A stretch of 64,000 nucleotides of DNA from an uncultured Coriobacteriaceae bacterium (GCA_900544245.1 UQUH01000002.1:1-64000), one strand, 5' to 3'. Numbered from the stretch's first letter, positions 25,951-34,535 are shown. The notes: generated from the letters alone by a model not told the origin. Numbers and translations: made by a program.

Positions 25951-27063
25951 TTACAAGCCAAGCAGCTCGACCGCGCGTTTGAGGTCGGCAACGATGGGGA
26001 TTTGCTGCGGGCACACCTTCTCGCAGGCACCGCATTGCAGGCACTCGCTCGGCTTGCGCTTGTTCTTGCGCTCGCCACCGACGATCCACTCGTTCTTGTA
26101 GCTACCGAACATCGTGTGCGCATTGAGCGCAAGCAGTGCGCCCGAGATGCCGATGTTGGCCGGGCATGCCTTCGCGCAGTAATCGCATCCGGTGCAGGGG
26201 ATGAGGTCGAACTTCGCGAACTCGTCCTGCGCACGCGCAATCACCGCCTCCTCCTCGACACCCATGCATTCGAAATCCTGCATGGTGCGGATGTTGGCTT
26301 CCATTTGCGCAAGGTCGCTCATGCCCGAAAGCACGACGGCCACATCGGGCTGACTGGCGGCAAAGCGTAAGGCCCACGACGCACATGAACTCGTCGGGTC
26401 GGCTTGCTCAAAAACATGGCGCACGGATTCGGGAGGGTTTGCCAGCAATCCGCCACGCAGCGGTTCCATGACCACGATGGGTTTGCCATGCTTGCGCGCG
26501 ACCTCGAGGCATGCATGGCTCTGATGCACTGGGTTATCCCAGTCGAGATAGTTCACCTGGAGCTGCACGAACTCGACTTCGGGATGCTTGCTCAACACGG
26601 TGTCGAGCGCATCGGCGCTGTCGTGGATGGAAAGCCCGAGATGGCGAATGACGTCCTCCTCGCGCTTGCGTCGCGCGAACTCCCACATGTCGAAGCGGTC
26701 AAACGCCTCGGTGCGCACGCTTCCCAGGTTGTGCATGAGGTAGTAGTCGATGTAGTCGGCGCCTGTGCGCTCGAGCGAGGTCTCGAGCTGGGCGTACGCC
26801 TCCTGGGCGTTATTGCATTTGAACCAGGGGGCGGCTTTGGTGGCGAGCAGGAACGCATCGCGCGGATAGCGCTCGACCAGCGCCTTGCGCGTGGCCTCCT
26901 CGCTTCCCGGATAGGCCCAGGCCGTGTCGAAGTAGTTGAAGCCGGCATCGAGGAAGGCGTCGACCATGTCGCCGAATTGTGGGATGTCGATCTCGCCATC
27001 GATCTTCGGCAGGCGCATGAGGCCAAAGCCCAGCTTACCGTGGACGTCGTCAAAGCAGGTCAT
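25951..27063 (-). CDS. Aldo/keto reductase with C-terminal ferredoxin domain
   Basis: A 370-residue oxidoreductase. Residues 1-280 form the AKR barrel (GKLGFGLMRLP, FDTAWAYPGSEE, YIDYYLMHNLG). The last ~90 residues carry CTGCDYCAKACP and CLQCGACEKVCPQQIP, a two-cluster ferredoxin module, as in the predicted iron-sulfur AKR family of anaerobes. The start MTCFDD at 27063 has GAGGAG seven bases upstream and overlaps the epimerase gene by 14 bp. Likely role: ferredoxin-coupled reduction of a carbonyl substrate, not identified. Confidence 0.93.
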   Translation of the reverse strand: MTCFDDVHGKLGFGLMRLPKIDGEIDIPQFGDMVDAFLDAGFNYFDTAWAYPGSEEATRKALVERYPRDAFLLATKAAPWFKCNNAQEAYAQLETSLERTGADYIDYYLMHNLGSVRTEAFDRFDMWEFARRKREEDVIRHLGLSIHDSADALDTVLSKHPEVEFVQLQVNYLDWDNPVHQSHACLEVARKHGKPIVVMEPLRGGLLANPPESVRHVFEQADPTSSCASWALRFAASQPDVAVVLSGMSDLAQMEANIRTMQDFECMGVEEEAVIARAQDEFAKFDLIPCTGCDYCAKACPANIGISGALLALNAHTMFGSYKNEWIVGGERKNKRKPSECLQCGACEKVCPQQIPIVADLKRAVELLGL

Positions 27064-27775
27064 CAAAATACTCCTCAATCGAGATGAGCGGGGCAAGCAG
27101 AAGCGTGCCCACGTATGGATACGCTTGCGATTCCAGAAGCCCGGTCTTGGGCACGATCATCGTAACGGTCTCGTCGGCCGCGATGCATTCGCTGGCGGTT
27201 GCACCGGTTTGGGCACTGAGTCCGCTGGGGCAATCGGCTGCGACGATGCGCACGCCGTGCTTGCGATGCGCCTCGTTTGCCAGACGAATCCACGTTGCGT
27301 AGGGCTCGCGCACCTGATCGTGGGCAAAGCCGGTGCCAAGTATCGCGTCGACAATGACATCGGCGTTGTCGAGCAACCGTGCCAGTTCCGCATCTGACGG
27401 GGCGATAGCAAGGTCAAAGCTACCGGTAGATGCAGACTCGAGCGCAGCCGTGCGGGCTGGCTCCGCCGTTAGCTCTTCGGGGACGACCTTACTGACGAGC
27501 GTGACGTTGCGATCTGCCGCGGCAAGTGCACGCGCGGCCACCCACCCGTCGCCACCGTTGTTGCCCGAGCCCGCGAGGATGACAATCGTGGCGCCGGGCG
27601 CAGCGCGCGCTTCGACCGCGCGAGCAAGAGCGGTTCCCGCACGTGTCATGAGCTCCAAAAGCGATGTGCCGTCCCGTGCGATGCGCTGTTCGAGCGCGAC
27701 GACATCTGCCACGTCGAGCACTGGGGCCTGCGCGATGTCGCCGTCCACGCACTGTACGTCGATGGTTCGTTGCAT
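27050..27775 (-). CDS. nnrE: NAD(P)H-hydrate epimerase (YjeF N-terminal domain protein)
   Basis: Repairs damaged NAD(P)HX by epimerising the R form so a dehydratase can restore it. The 241-residue protein has GSGNNGGDGWVAARAL, DAILGTGF and ADCPSGLSAQTG, the diagnostic YjeF_N motifs. Unlike many bacterial homologues it lacks the C-terminal dehydratase (NnrD) domain, so that must be encoded elsewhere. MQRTID at 27775 is chosen for GAAGGG upstream. It overlaps the start of the aldo/keto reductase. Confidence 0.9.
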   Translation of the reverse strand: MQRTIDVQCVDGDIAQAPVLDVADVVALEQRIARDGTSLLELMTRAGTALARAVEARAAPGATIVILAGSGNNGGDGWVAARALAAADRNVTLVSKVVPEELTAEPARTAALESASTGSFDLAIAPSDAELARLLDNADVIVDAILGTGFAHDQVREPYATWIRLANEAHRKHGVRIVAADCPSGLSAQTGATASECIAADETVTMIVPKTGLLESQAYPYVGTLLLAPLISIEEYFDDLL

Positions 27776-27867
27776 ACGGGACCCTTCAAAATCGGATGCC
27801 GGACTTGCGTCATTATCCCACAGGACGGATTCCGCTAAGATGCAAGCAGTCAAGTTGCGGAGGCATC

Positions 27868-28392
27868 ATGGACGCACATGAAATATACCTTGCCGGCGGG
27901 TGCTTCTGGGGCACCGAGGCGTATCTGAAGAAGCTCCCGGGGATTATTGATACCGAGGTCGGCTACGTAAATGCGAGCGTCGAGAATCCGAGCTACGAGG
28001 ACGTATGCACGGGCACGACAAACGCGGCCGAAGCCGTGAAGGTTACGTATGACGCTGACGTAATCTCGCTGCCGTTGCTTTTGCAGGCCTACTTGCGCAC
28101 CATCGACCCATTTTCACTTAACCGCCAGGGCAATGACGTGGGCACGCAGTATCGCACCGGAATCTACTGGACGGACCCGACGGATGCCCATGCGGCAGAA
28201 TCATTGCTCATGGAGCTTGTGCGCAAAGCCGGAAAACAGCCACGTGTGGAAGCTGCACCGCTCGCAAACTTCTACCCTGCCGAGAACTATCATCAGGACT
28301 ATCTTGGCAAAAACCCTTTTGGCTACTGCCATGTGAATCTCGCGGATGCCAACGCGTTTATCGCCGAGCACGCGGCGGATTTCGGGGCTTGA
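27868..28392 (+). CDS. msrA: Peptide-methionine (S)-S-oxide reductase MsrA
   Basis: Reduces methionine-S-sulfoxide in proteins. The 174-residue sequence has the active site GGCFWG (Cys12) near the N-terminus, GNDVGTQYRTGIYW, and FYPAENYHQDYL, all MsrA hallmarks. The RBS GCGGAGG precedes the ATG. It is first of a same-strand run with a monooxygenase-fold protein and an ArsC/Spx-like protein, suggesting an oxidative-stress set. No MsrB domain is fused. Confidence 0.96.
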   Translation: MDAHEIYLAGGCFWGTEAYLKKLPGIIDTEVGYVNASVENPSYEDVCTGTTNAAEAVKVTYDADVISLPLLLQAYLRTIDPFSLNRQGNDVGTQYRTGIYWTDPTDAHAAESLLMELVRKAGKQPRVEAAPLANFYPAENYHQDYLGKNPFGYCHVNLADANAFIAEHAADFGA

Positions 28393-28405
28393 AAGAGGAG
28401 CAGCA

Positions 28406-28753
28406 ATGTCATTTGTAGAAGTGTGCATATATCAGGTGAAACCACAGAAGGTCGAGGAATTTGAGACACTCATGTTGGAGGCAAAAGAGCTTCTCGAGCA
28501 ACAGCCGGGCCTTTTGTCGCTGCGCTTCATCAAACGTGGATATCGTGTCGACATGGAGCAGATTCGCGATGGCCTGCCGCCCATCGAACTCACACGTGTC
28601 GTGAAGAGCGTGAAGTATGTGCTCGTCTGGGAGTTTGACTCGAAGGAAAACTACGGGCTAGCCCAGAAAGCCCTGTACAAAAGCTACTGGAAGCCCATTG
28701 AGCGCTGTCTCGTAATGCCCCATGACAAGTACCTCGGCGAGAGCTTGTTTTAG
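28406..28753 (+). CDS. Antibiotic biosynthesis monooxygenase-like (dimeric alpha-beta barrel) protein
   Basis: A 115-residue small protein whose pattern (SFVEVCIYQVKPQKVEEFETLMLEAK... PGLLSLRFIKRG) resembles ABM or Dabb dimeric ferredoxin-fold proteins. There is no cofactor motif. The RBS AGAGGAG lies seven bases upstream, and 13 bases separate it from msrA. It may be a quinone- or heme-related enzyme or a structural protein; function is not assignable. Confidence 0.7.
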   Translation: MSFVEVCIYQVKPQKVEEFETLMLEAKELLEQQPGLLSLRFIKRGYRVDMEQIRDGLPPIELTRVVKSVKYVLVWEFDSKENYGLAQKALYKSYWKPIERCLVMPHDKYLGESLF

Positions 28754-28767
28754 CAAGGAGAGCGGTC

Positions 28768-29133
28768 ATGTCTAACGAAGTCCTGTTTCTGGAATACCCG
28801 AAGTGCTCCACCTGCAAGAAGGCCAAAAAATGGCTTGACGAGCATGGTGTGAGCTATACGACGCGCCACATCGTGGAGGACAACCCCAGCGCCGACGAGC
28901 TTCGCGCATGGCACGAGCGAAGCGGGCTCCCCCTCAAGCGCTTCTTCAACACGAGCGGCATGCTCTACCGTGAGATGGAGCTGTCGAAGAAGCTGCCCGA
29001 CATGGACGAAGCCGCGCAATACGCCCTGTTGGCAAGCGATGGCATGCTCGTGAAGCGTCCCCTGCTGGTGACCGACGCGACGGCGATTCCTGGTTTCAAG
29101 GAAGAGGCCTGGATGCGAGCATTGGGTCTATAG
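28768..29133 (+). CDS. ArsC/Spx-family thioredoxin-fold protein (YffB-like)
   Basis: A 121-residue protein opening FLEYPKCSTCKKAKKWLDEHG. The CSTC pair matches the redox-active N-terminus of the arsenate reductase-like YffB/Spx group. RPLLVTD near the C-terminus includes the conserved Arg-Pro. A role as glutathione- or thiol-dependent reductase fits better than arsenate detoxification because no ars genes are near. It follows the ABM-like gene by 14 bases. Confidence 0.88.
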   Translation: MSNEVLFLEYPKCSTCKKAKKWLDEHGVSYTTRHIVEDNPSADELRAWHERSGLPLKRFFNTSGMLYREMELSKKLPDMDEAAQYALLASDGMLVKRPLLVTDATAIPGFKEEAWMRALGL

Positions 29134-29177
29134 CTCCAGCTTGCCGGTTTGTAGTCCAGACGGTTGGGGCAACTTAA

Positions 29178-29638
29178 TCACGCGCGCAGCTGCTTCTCCA
29201 TCATCTCGTATACGAGCTTCACGCCGTTGCCGACGTCGAGCACGCCGTGCCCCGTCTCTTGTAGCCCCGGTGCTCGTACAGCATCACGGCGGGAAGCGAT
29301 GCGTCCAGTACGGCGGTTTCGTGTTCGCGAGCGATGCGCGCTTCCAGACAATCGAGGATATGCGAGCCGAAGCCCTGCCCCTGACATTCGGGAAGCACGT
29401 ACACACTCGTGATGTGGTTTCCGTCAGCGCAGCCCACGCCGACAATCTTGCCCTCGTCCAGGAGCACGTCCCTGTTGCCGGACTCTACACCCTCTTGCAC
29501 GTGCTCGCGACTGTGCAACTGGCAGAAAAAGTCGACGACTTCGGTTGGGTAATATTTGGGATACACCGCGCGGATCGTGGACTGCATGACGTGGTGAATC
29601 CCGTCGATATGCTCTGGACCAGCGGTAACGTATTCCAT
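29178..29638 (-). pseudogene. GNAT acetyltransferase disrupted by a 2-nt frameshift
   Basis: The first frame (start 29638) encodes a normal GNAT up to VYVLPECQGQGFGSHIL, AVMLYEHRGYK, then runs into a meaningless tail. Another frame resumes at once with TGHGVLDVGNGVKLVYEMM and stops at 29178. Removing two bases in the AGAG run (+ strand TCTCTT, 29255-29260) joins them into one ~150-residue protein of typical GNAT length. A dinucleotide insertion is the simplest cause. A sequencing error or slippage expression remains possible. Confidence 0.75.
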
Positions 29639-29760
29639 GTTGCTCCTTCTCGCATGAGAAGCCAGACAGATACTCTATGCGATTGTACGGCACGGGGAGA
29701 CGTGCGTGCGTCAAAGACTTAAGATGGGGGACACCATCCAACCGTTCGGGGGAGCATGCC

Positions 29761-30738
29761 ATGTCGAAAATCGTCGTGTCAGATTTCGATCTCGGGGATA
29801 CCGCGCTCGAGAGGCAAATGGTCGAGGCTGCCGGCATTGAGTTCGCCGCATTCGGAAACGAGGATGACCGTGCCCCCGAGGCGCTCATCGAACACTTGCA
29901 GGATGCCGATGGCGCTATCACCTCATATGGTGACTATACCGCCGCGGTGTTCCAGGCGTTACCAAAACTCAAGGTCGTGAGCAAGACGGGCACGGGTGTC
30001 GACAACATCGACGTGGCTGCGGCAACCAAGAGCGGTACTGCGGTTTGCAATGTTCCCGGCTATGGTACGGAGGTCGTCTCCGATCACGCCATCGCGCTCG
30101 CGATGTGCGTGCTGCGTCGCATCAACGAGATGGATGCCGATATGCGGCAGGGCATGTGGGACTTTCACAAACGCCGCCCGCTCGGGCAGGTGCAGGGGCG
30201 CAGCTTCGGCATTGTCGGGTACGGGCATATCGGACGGGCGACGGCGCGCAAGGCCCGCGGACTTGGCTTCGACGTCATGGTTTGGGACCGCAAGGGCGTG
30301 CCGGGACGCTTCACGCCGGAGGACTTCCCGTACGTGAGCTTGGACGACCTGCTTGCACGGGCCGATATCGTGAGCTTTCACACGGCGCTGACGCCCGAGA
30401 CGCATCATCTGCTTGATGCGGAGCGCATCGCCACCATGAAGTCCGACGCCATCGTCATCAACACCTCGCGTGGTGCCATCGTGGATACCGATGCGCTGGC
30501 CCAGGCGCTTGTCGCGGGCAAGCTCTGGGGTGCCGGTATCGACGTGTTCGAGGAGGAACCCGTTTCGATTGATGCACCCATTTGCAAGGCGCCGCATACG
30601 GTGCTTACGCCGCATGTCGCCTACTGGTCCGAGGAGACGGCCGTCCAGCTTCGCACGCGCTGCACGCAAAACGTCATCGACGTGGTGCTCGGCAAAAAGC
30701 CCGAAAGCTGCGTGAATGCCGAGGTGCTCGCGCACTAG
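29761..30738 (+). CDS. D-isomer-specific 2-hydroxyacid dehydrogenase (phosphoglycerate dehydrogenase-like)
   Basis: A 325-residue NAD-dependent dehydrogenase. NAD-binding GIVGYGHIGRATARKARGLGF, then NTSRGAIVDTDAL, and catalytic H in TPHVAYWSEET are seen; the Arg and Glu of the catalytic triad fall in NTSRG and DVFEEEPV. No ACT or regulatory domain is present, unlike SerA. VVSKTGTGVDNIDVAAA is the substrate-side motif. The substrate could be 3-phosphoglycerate or another 2-hydroxyacid. RBS GGGGGAG is upstream. Confidence 0.92.
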   Translation: MSKIVVSDFDLGDTALERQMVEAAGIEFAAFGNEDDRAPEALIEHLQDADGAITSYGDYTAAVFQALPKLKVVSKTGTGVDNIDVAAATKSGTAVCNVPGYGTEVVSDHAIALAMCVLRRINEMDADMRQGMWDFHKRRPLGQVQGRSFGIVGYGHIGRATARKARGLGFDVMVWDRKGVPGRFTPEDFPYVSLDDLLARADIVSFHTALTPETHHLLDAERIATMKSDAIVINTSRGAIVDTDALAQALVAGKLWGAGIDVFEEEPVSIDAPICKAPHTVLTPHVAYWSEETAVQLRTRCTQNVIDVVLGKKPESCVNAEVLAH

Positions 30739-30755
30739 CGGAGTGGCTTGTCGTG

Positions 30756-33356
30756 TCACAGCAGCGGCTTGAGGTACTTTCCCGTCACGCTTTCCGCACA
30801 TGTGACGATGTGTTCGGGCGTGCCGGCGCAGACGATTTCGCCACCTGCCTCGCCGCCGCCCGGACCCATGTCGATTACGTAATCGGAGTTCGCGATGAGG
30901 TCGAGGTCGTGTTCGATGACAATGACCGTCGCGCCCTTGTCCACCAGCCTTTGCAAGACGCGTAGCAGCACCTCTACGTCTGCCGGATGCAGCCCGATGG
31001 TGGGCTCGTCGAAGACAAAGAGGGCATCTTGCTGCTTCTTGTGCATCTCACCGGCGAGCTTGAGGCGCTGGGCTTCGCCACCCGAGAGCGCAGGCGTCGA
31101 CTCGCCGAGGGTGAGGTATCCCAGGCCCAGGTCGGAGAGCGTCTGCAACTTGGCCTTTGCCTTGGGGATGCTCGTGGATGCCATGCAAAGCAGCTCGTCC
31201 ACCGTGAGCGCGAGGACGTCGGGCAGGGAAAGCTCCTCGGTCGGATTGTCGTCTGCGCCCGCTGGCTCTTCCGCTTCGTCGTGACATCCGTCGATATCCT
31301 CAAATGGCAGGCGTATGTCATAGGCGTCCTGGCCGTAGCGCGAGCCGTGACAGTCGGGACACATGATGTCGACATCGGGGAGGAACTGGACGTCGAGCGA
31401 TATCTGGCCCGTGCCGTCGCAGGTAGGACAGCGCAAGCTCCCCGTGTTATACGAGAAGGCGTCGGTCTTGAGCTTGCGATTCTTGGCGGCAGGTGTCGCG
31501 GCGAATGCCCGGCGCAAATCGTCCATGGTGCCGGAATAGGTAGCCACCGTCGACCGAACGTTTGCTCCGATGGGCGTCGCGTCGATGAGATGGACGCGCT
31601 TGATGCCCGGCGCGTCGATGCTGCGCACATGTGCGGGCAGCTTTCTGCCGTCAAGCGCCGCTTGCAGTGCGGGGATGAGGCTCTCGAGGACGAGGGTGGT
31701 CTTTCCCGATCCCGAGACGCCGGTGATGGCTGTCATACGTCCCAGGGGAATCTTCACGGAAAGCGATTTCACGGTATGCAGGGGCAACGTCTCGAGCTTG
31801 ATGGCGGCTTTCTCGAACATAACCTCGTCATTTGCACGTTCGCGCACATGTACGTGCTTTGCGCCCGAGAGGTAGGGCCCGATGCAGGAGGCCGGGTCGG
31901 ACTCGATCTGTTTGACAGCGCCCTGGGCGATGACACGACCACCGTCTGAGCCCGATCCGGGGCCGATCTCCACGATGTAGTCGGTGGCCCTGAGCACGCT
32001 GAGGTCATGGTCCACCACGACAACCGAGTTGCCATCGCCCATGAGGTCGTCGATGACGCCGAGCAGTCCCTCAACGTTTGAGGGGTGCAGACCGATGGAG
32101 GGCTCGTCGAGCACGTAGAGCACACCGGTAGTGCGCGTGCGCACGGCGCGGGCCAACTGGACGCGCTGCAGCTCGCCGTTGGAAAGCGTAGAGCCGGCAC
32201 GGTCCAGGCTCAAATAGCCGAGGCCGAGCTGCTGCAGGCGATGCATCGGCTCGTTCATCTCCACGACAATCGCCTTGGCCATGGGGCGCATTTCCCCGGG
32301 CAGCTTGTCCGGAAGCGTCGGGGCCCATTGTGCCAGCTCGTCGAGGGTCTGGGCCGTGGCTTGCGCCAGGTTCATATCGTCCAGGAGGCTCGAGCGTGCC
32401 TTGGCTGAGAGGCGGGTTCCATGGCAATCCGGGCAGGTTCCCTGCTTGAGGAAGCGCGCGACGCGGGCAAGTCCCTTTTCGTCCTTCACCTTGGCAAGGG
32501 CGTTCTTCACCGTGTTGACCGCGCTGTAGTACGTGAAGTCGAGCTCGGTGGCGTGGCTCTTGTTCTTGGGCACGTAGAGGATATGGCGCTTCTCCATGGG
32601 CCCGTGCAGCACGATTTCCTTCTCGTGATCGGTGAGGTCGCGATAGGGCACGTCGATGCGCACGCCCATTTCCTGGGCGACCTGCGGCATGAGCGACCAC
32701 ATGAGCTGGCGCCAGGGAGCGACCGCGCCCTCTTCGAGCGTGAGCGAGTCATCGGCGATGAGCGTCGACTCGTCGATTTCGCGCACGACGCCCGTGCCCC
32801 CGCAGGTGGGGCAGGCGCCCGCGCTGTTGAAGGCGAGGTCCTCGGCGCTCGGACCATAGAACGTCTCGTGGCAGATCGGGCATTCGAGCGGCTTTTCGGC
32901 AGCCACGTTGAGGCTGGGCGGCACGTGATGGCCGTTAGGACATTCGTGGCTGCCCAGGCGCGAGAACATGAGACGCAGATAGTTGAGCAGCTCGGTGGAG
33001 GTTCCGAAAGTGGAATGCACCCCGGGCGTGGAAGGGCGCTGGCGCAGCGCGATGGCAGCCGGCACGTGCAAGACCTCATCCACCTGTGCGCGTGTGGTCT
33101 GACTGATGCGGCGGCGCGTGTAGGTGGAAAGCGCCTCGAGATAGCGACGACTGCCCTCCGCGTACAGCACGCCCAGGGCAAGCGAGCTCTTTCCCGATCC
33201 GGATACGCCGGCGATGCCGACCATCTGGTGCAACGGGATGTCGACGTCGATGTCCTTCAGGTTGTGGACGCGCGCACCGCGCACCTCGATGGCGGCCGGC
33301 TCGCGAAAGACGATGTCACCGATGCTGCAGGAAGCGTCATTGTGTTTGTCTGGCAT
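30756..33356 (-). CDS. UvrA-like ABC ATPase lacking an obvious UvrB-binding domain (UvrA2 type)
   Basis: An 866-residue nucleotide-binding protein. Two split ABC modules have GVSGSGKSSLALGVLYAEG and GVSGSGKTTLVLESLI (Walker A), LSNGELQRVQLARA and LSGGEAQRLKLA (signatures) and LDEPSIGLHP/FDEPTIGLHP. Zinc knuckles are CPNGH...CPIC, CPTCGG, CPDCHG, CPTCDG and CPDCHG. Housekeeping UvrA is ~940-960 residues; the segment after the first Walker region goes directly to a zinc module. This matches UvrA2/DrrC-like paralogues linked to drug or DNA-damage tolerance. The chosen ATG has GGAGA upstream; the upstream ATG is in the leader. Confidence 0.88.
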   Translation of the reverse strand: MPDKHNDASCSIGDIVFREPAAIEVRGARVHNLKDIDVDIPLHQMVGIAGVSGSGKSSLALGVLYAEGSRRYLEALSTYTRRRISQTTRAQVDEVLHVPAAIALRQRPSTPGVHSTFGTSTELLNYLRLMFSRLGSHECPNGHHVPPSLNVAAEKPLECPICHETFYGPSAEDLAFNSAGACPTCGGTGVVREIDESTLIADDSLTLEEGAVAPWRQLMWSLMPQVAQEMGVRIDVPYRDLTDHEKEIVLHGPMEKRHILYVPKNKSHATELDFTYYSAVNTVKNALAKVKDEKGLARVARFLKQGTCPDCHGTRLSAKARSSLLDDMNLAQATAQTLDELAQWAPTLPDKLPGEMRPMAKAIVVEMNEPMHRLQQLGLGYLSLDRAGSTLSNGELQRVQLARAVRTRTTGVLYVLDEPSIGLHPSNVEGLLGVIDDLMGDGNSVVVVDHDLSVLRATDYIVEIGPGSGSDGGRVIAQGAVKQIESDPASCIGPYLSGAKHVHVRERANDEVMFEKAAIKLETLPLHTVKSLSVKIPLGRMTAITGVSGSGKTTLVLESLIPALQAALDGRKLPAHVRSIDAPGIKRVHLIDATPIGANVRSTVATYSGTMDDLRRAFAATPAAKNRKLKTDAFSYNTGSLRCPTCDGTGQISLDVQFLPDVDIMCPDCHGSRYGQDAYDIRLPFEDIDGCHDEAEEPAGADDNPTEELSLPDVLALTVDELLCMASTSIPKAKAKLQTLSDLGLGYLTLGESTPALSGGEAQRLKLAGEMHKKQQDALFVFDEPTIGLHPADVEVLLRVLQRLVDKGATVIVIEHDLDLIANSDYVIDMGPGGGEAGGEIVCAGTPEHIVTCAESVTGKYLKPLL

Positions 33357-33373
33357 ATCAGCTCTCCATCGGG

Positions 33374-33406
33374 AATGAGACACTTGCTCAGAGCAATTGT
33401 CTCATT
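33374..33406. repeat. GAGACA-type dispersed dyad, copy 2 (near-perfect 33-bp palindrome)
   Basis: AATGAGACA and TGTCTCATT flank TTGCTC-A-GAGCAA, with only two unpaired positions in 33 bp. It lies 18 bp before the UvrA-like start, so it may be an operator or leader hairpin. A degenerate copy is at 12732-12764. Confidence 0.65.
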
Positions 33407-33440
33407 CTAATATGTCGGTGACGCGAAGGAGGTGAGGCTG

Positions 33441-33752
33441 ATGTCCAAGAAGAAACGCGCGAAGAAACACAACGTGCCAAAGACCGGTGCGGTGTGGCGG
33501 CAGACGTCCGAAGAGGCGACGCTCGCGAAGATGCCGCGATACGATGCGTTTGCCGGTGGCTATGGTCCCCATGGCAGCAAGAAGTACGATCGCGCAAAGG
33601 TAAAGCAGGACTGGCGACGCCAGATTGGACAAGAAGGAGCCTCTCGGGGCTCCTTTCCTTTATACGCGAAAAAGTTCGCAAAAGCGCTTGACCCTCTCGT
33701 CGCGTCAGGGCCCATGATGCCTCTCGAAGACACGTATGGAGCAATGGGTTAG
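33441..33752 (+). CDS. Small basic protein, possibly extended by stop-codon loss
   Basis: A 103-residue frame with a very strong RBS (AAGGAGG eight bases before the ATG). It starts MSKKKRAKKHNVPKTGAVW, rich in Lys and Arg in the first 65 residues. The frame then runs through a terminator hairpin (33634-33655) and the MerR promoter. Codon CAA at 33630 would be TAA with one transition, placing a stop directly before the hairpin; the ancestral product may be ~63 residues. Function unknown; a nucleic-acid-binding role is possible from its charge. Confidence 0.55.
   Translation: MSKKKRAKKHNVPKTGAVWRQTSEEATLAKMPRYDAFAGGYGPHGSKKYDRAKVKQDWRRQIGQEGASRGSFPLYAKKFAKALDPLVASGPMMPLEDTYGAMG
33634..33663 (+). 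terminator. Rho-independent terminator inside the 33441-33752 frame
   Basis: AAGGAGCC/GGCTCCTT, 8-bp perfect stem, 6-base loop, then TTCCTTTAT. Its place within an open frame suggests the frame's real end is upstream. Confidence 0.75.
33688..33718 (+). promoter_or_regulatory. MerR-type promoter with 19-bp spacer
   Basis: TTGACC (33688-33693) and CATGAT (33713-33718) are separated by exactly 19 bp, the long spacer typical of MerR-activated promoters. A GACCCT...AGGGCC partial dyad sits between them. It lies 48 bp before a TipA-like MerR regulator, implying autoregulation. Confidence 0.75.
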
Positions 33753-33766
33753 GAAGGATCGCAATC

Positions 33767-34525
33767 ATGACGATGACCATTGGCCAAATGGCAACGCAAG
33801 CCGGTATAAGCCCGCGGGCCTTGCGCTACTACGAGGAGCAAGGGCTCATCTCGCCCCACCGAAGCGATGGAGGCTACCGTGTGTACGACGAGGTGGACGC
33901 GAGGCGCCTCGCGCAGGTGCTAGCCCTGCGCTCGTGCCATCTGCCGCTGGCCACCATTCGCAGGCTCATGCAAGATGCCGGCACCGACCTTGCCAGCACG
34001 CTCCGTGCGCATCTTCACGCTCTCGAATCGCAGGGAGCGTCATTGGACGCGGCAATCGAAAGGACGAGAGCCGCACTGACAACCATCGAGAGGATGAAGG
34101 ACATGAGCACGAAAGACAGCTTCGAGATGATGAAGGAGCAGGGGCTGCGCGATTTCGAAAACGAGTACGGCGAGGAGGCGCGCAGGCTTTACGGCGATGA
34201 CGTCATCGAGGACGCCAACGCTCGCATGATGGCTCTCACCAAGGACGAGTGGGATGCCAAGGAGCTTCTGGAGGAGTCGATCAAGGTGCAATTGCGTCTT
34301 GCCATGGCTACGGGCGATCCCGTGGGTGATGAGGCCCAGGAGCTGGTGCGCATGCACAGGCGTTGGATTGGCATCCACTGGGGCAAGGCTCCCGAGCCCG
34401 ACCAGTATCTGGGCTTGGCACAGGGCTACCTGGCCGATCCGCGCTTCGTGAGCTACTACGATTCGGTAGCCGGCGAAGGCGCCACCGAGTTTCTGGTGGA
34501 GGCAATACGCGCCTCGCAGGGGTAG
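33767..34525 (+). CDS. MerR-family regulator with TipAS antibiotic-recognition domain
   Basis: A 252-residue regulator. Residues 3-72 are the MerR winged helix (IGQMATQAGISPRALRYYEEQGLISPHRSDGGYRVY). A coiled coil follows (about 75-115). The C-terminal ~125 residues form a TipAS domain (DANARMMALTKDEWD, HRRWIGIHW, YLADPRF), which binds bulky peptide antibiotics such as thiostrepton in Streptomyces TipAL. The RBS is AGGAAGG. It probably activates its own promoter at 33688. No efflux gene is directly downstream, so its regulon may be remote. Confidence 0.93.
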   Translation: MTMTIGQMATQAGISPRALRYYEEQGLISPHRSDGGYRVYDEVDARRLAQVLALRSCHLPLATIRRLMQDAGTDLASTLRAHLHALESQGASLDAAIERTRAALTTIERMKDMSTKDSFEMMKEQGLRDFENEYGEEARRLYGDDVIEDANARMMALTKDEWDAKELLEESIKVQLRLAMATGDPVGDEAQELVRMHRRWIGIHWGKAPEPDQYLGLAQGYLADPRFVSYYDSVAGEGATEFLVEAIRASQG

Positions 34526-34535
34526 CAAGGGATCA

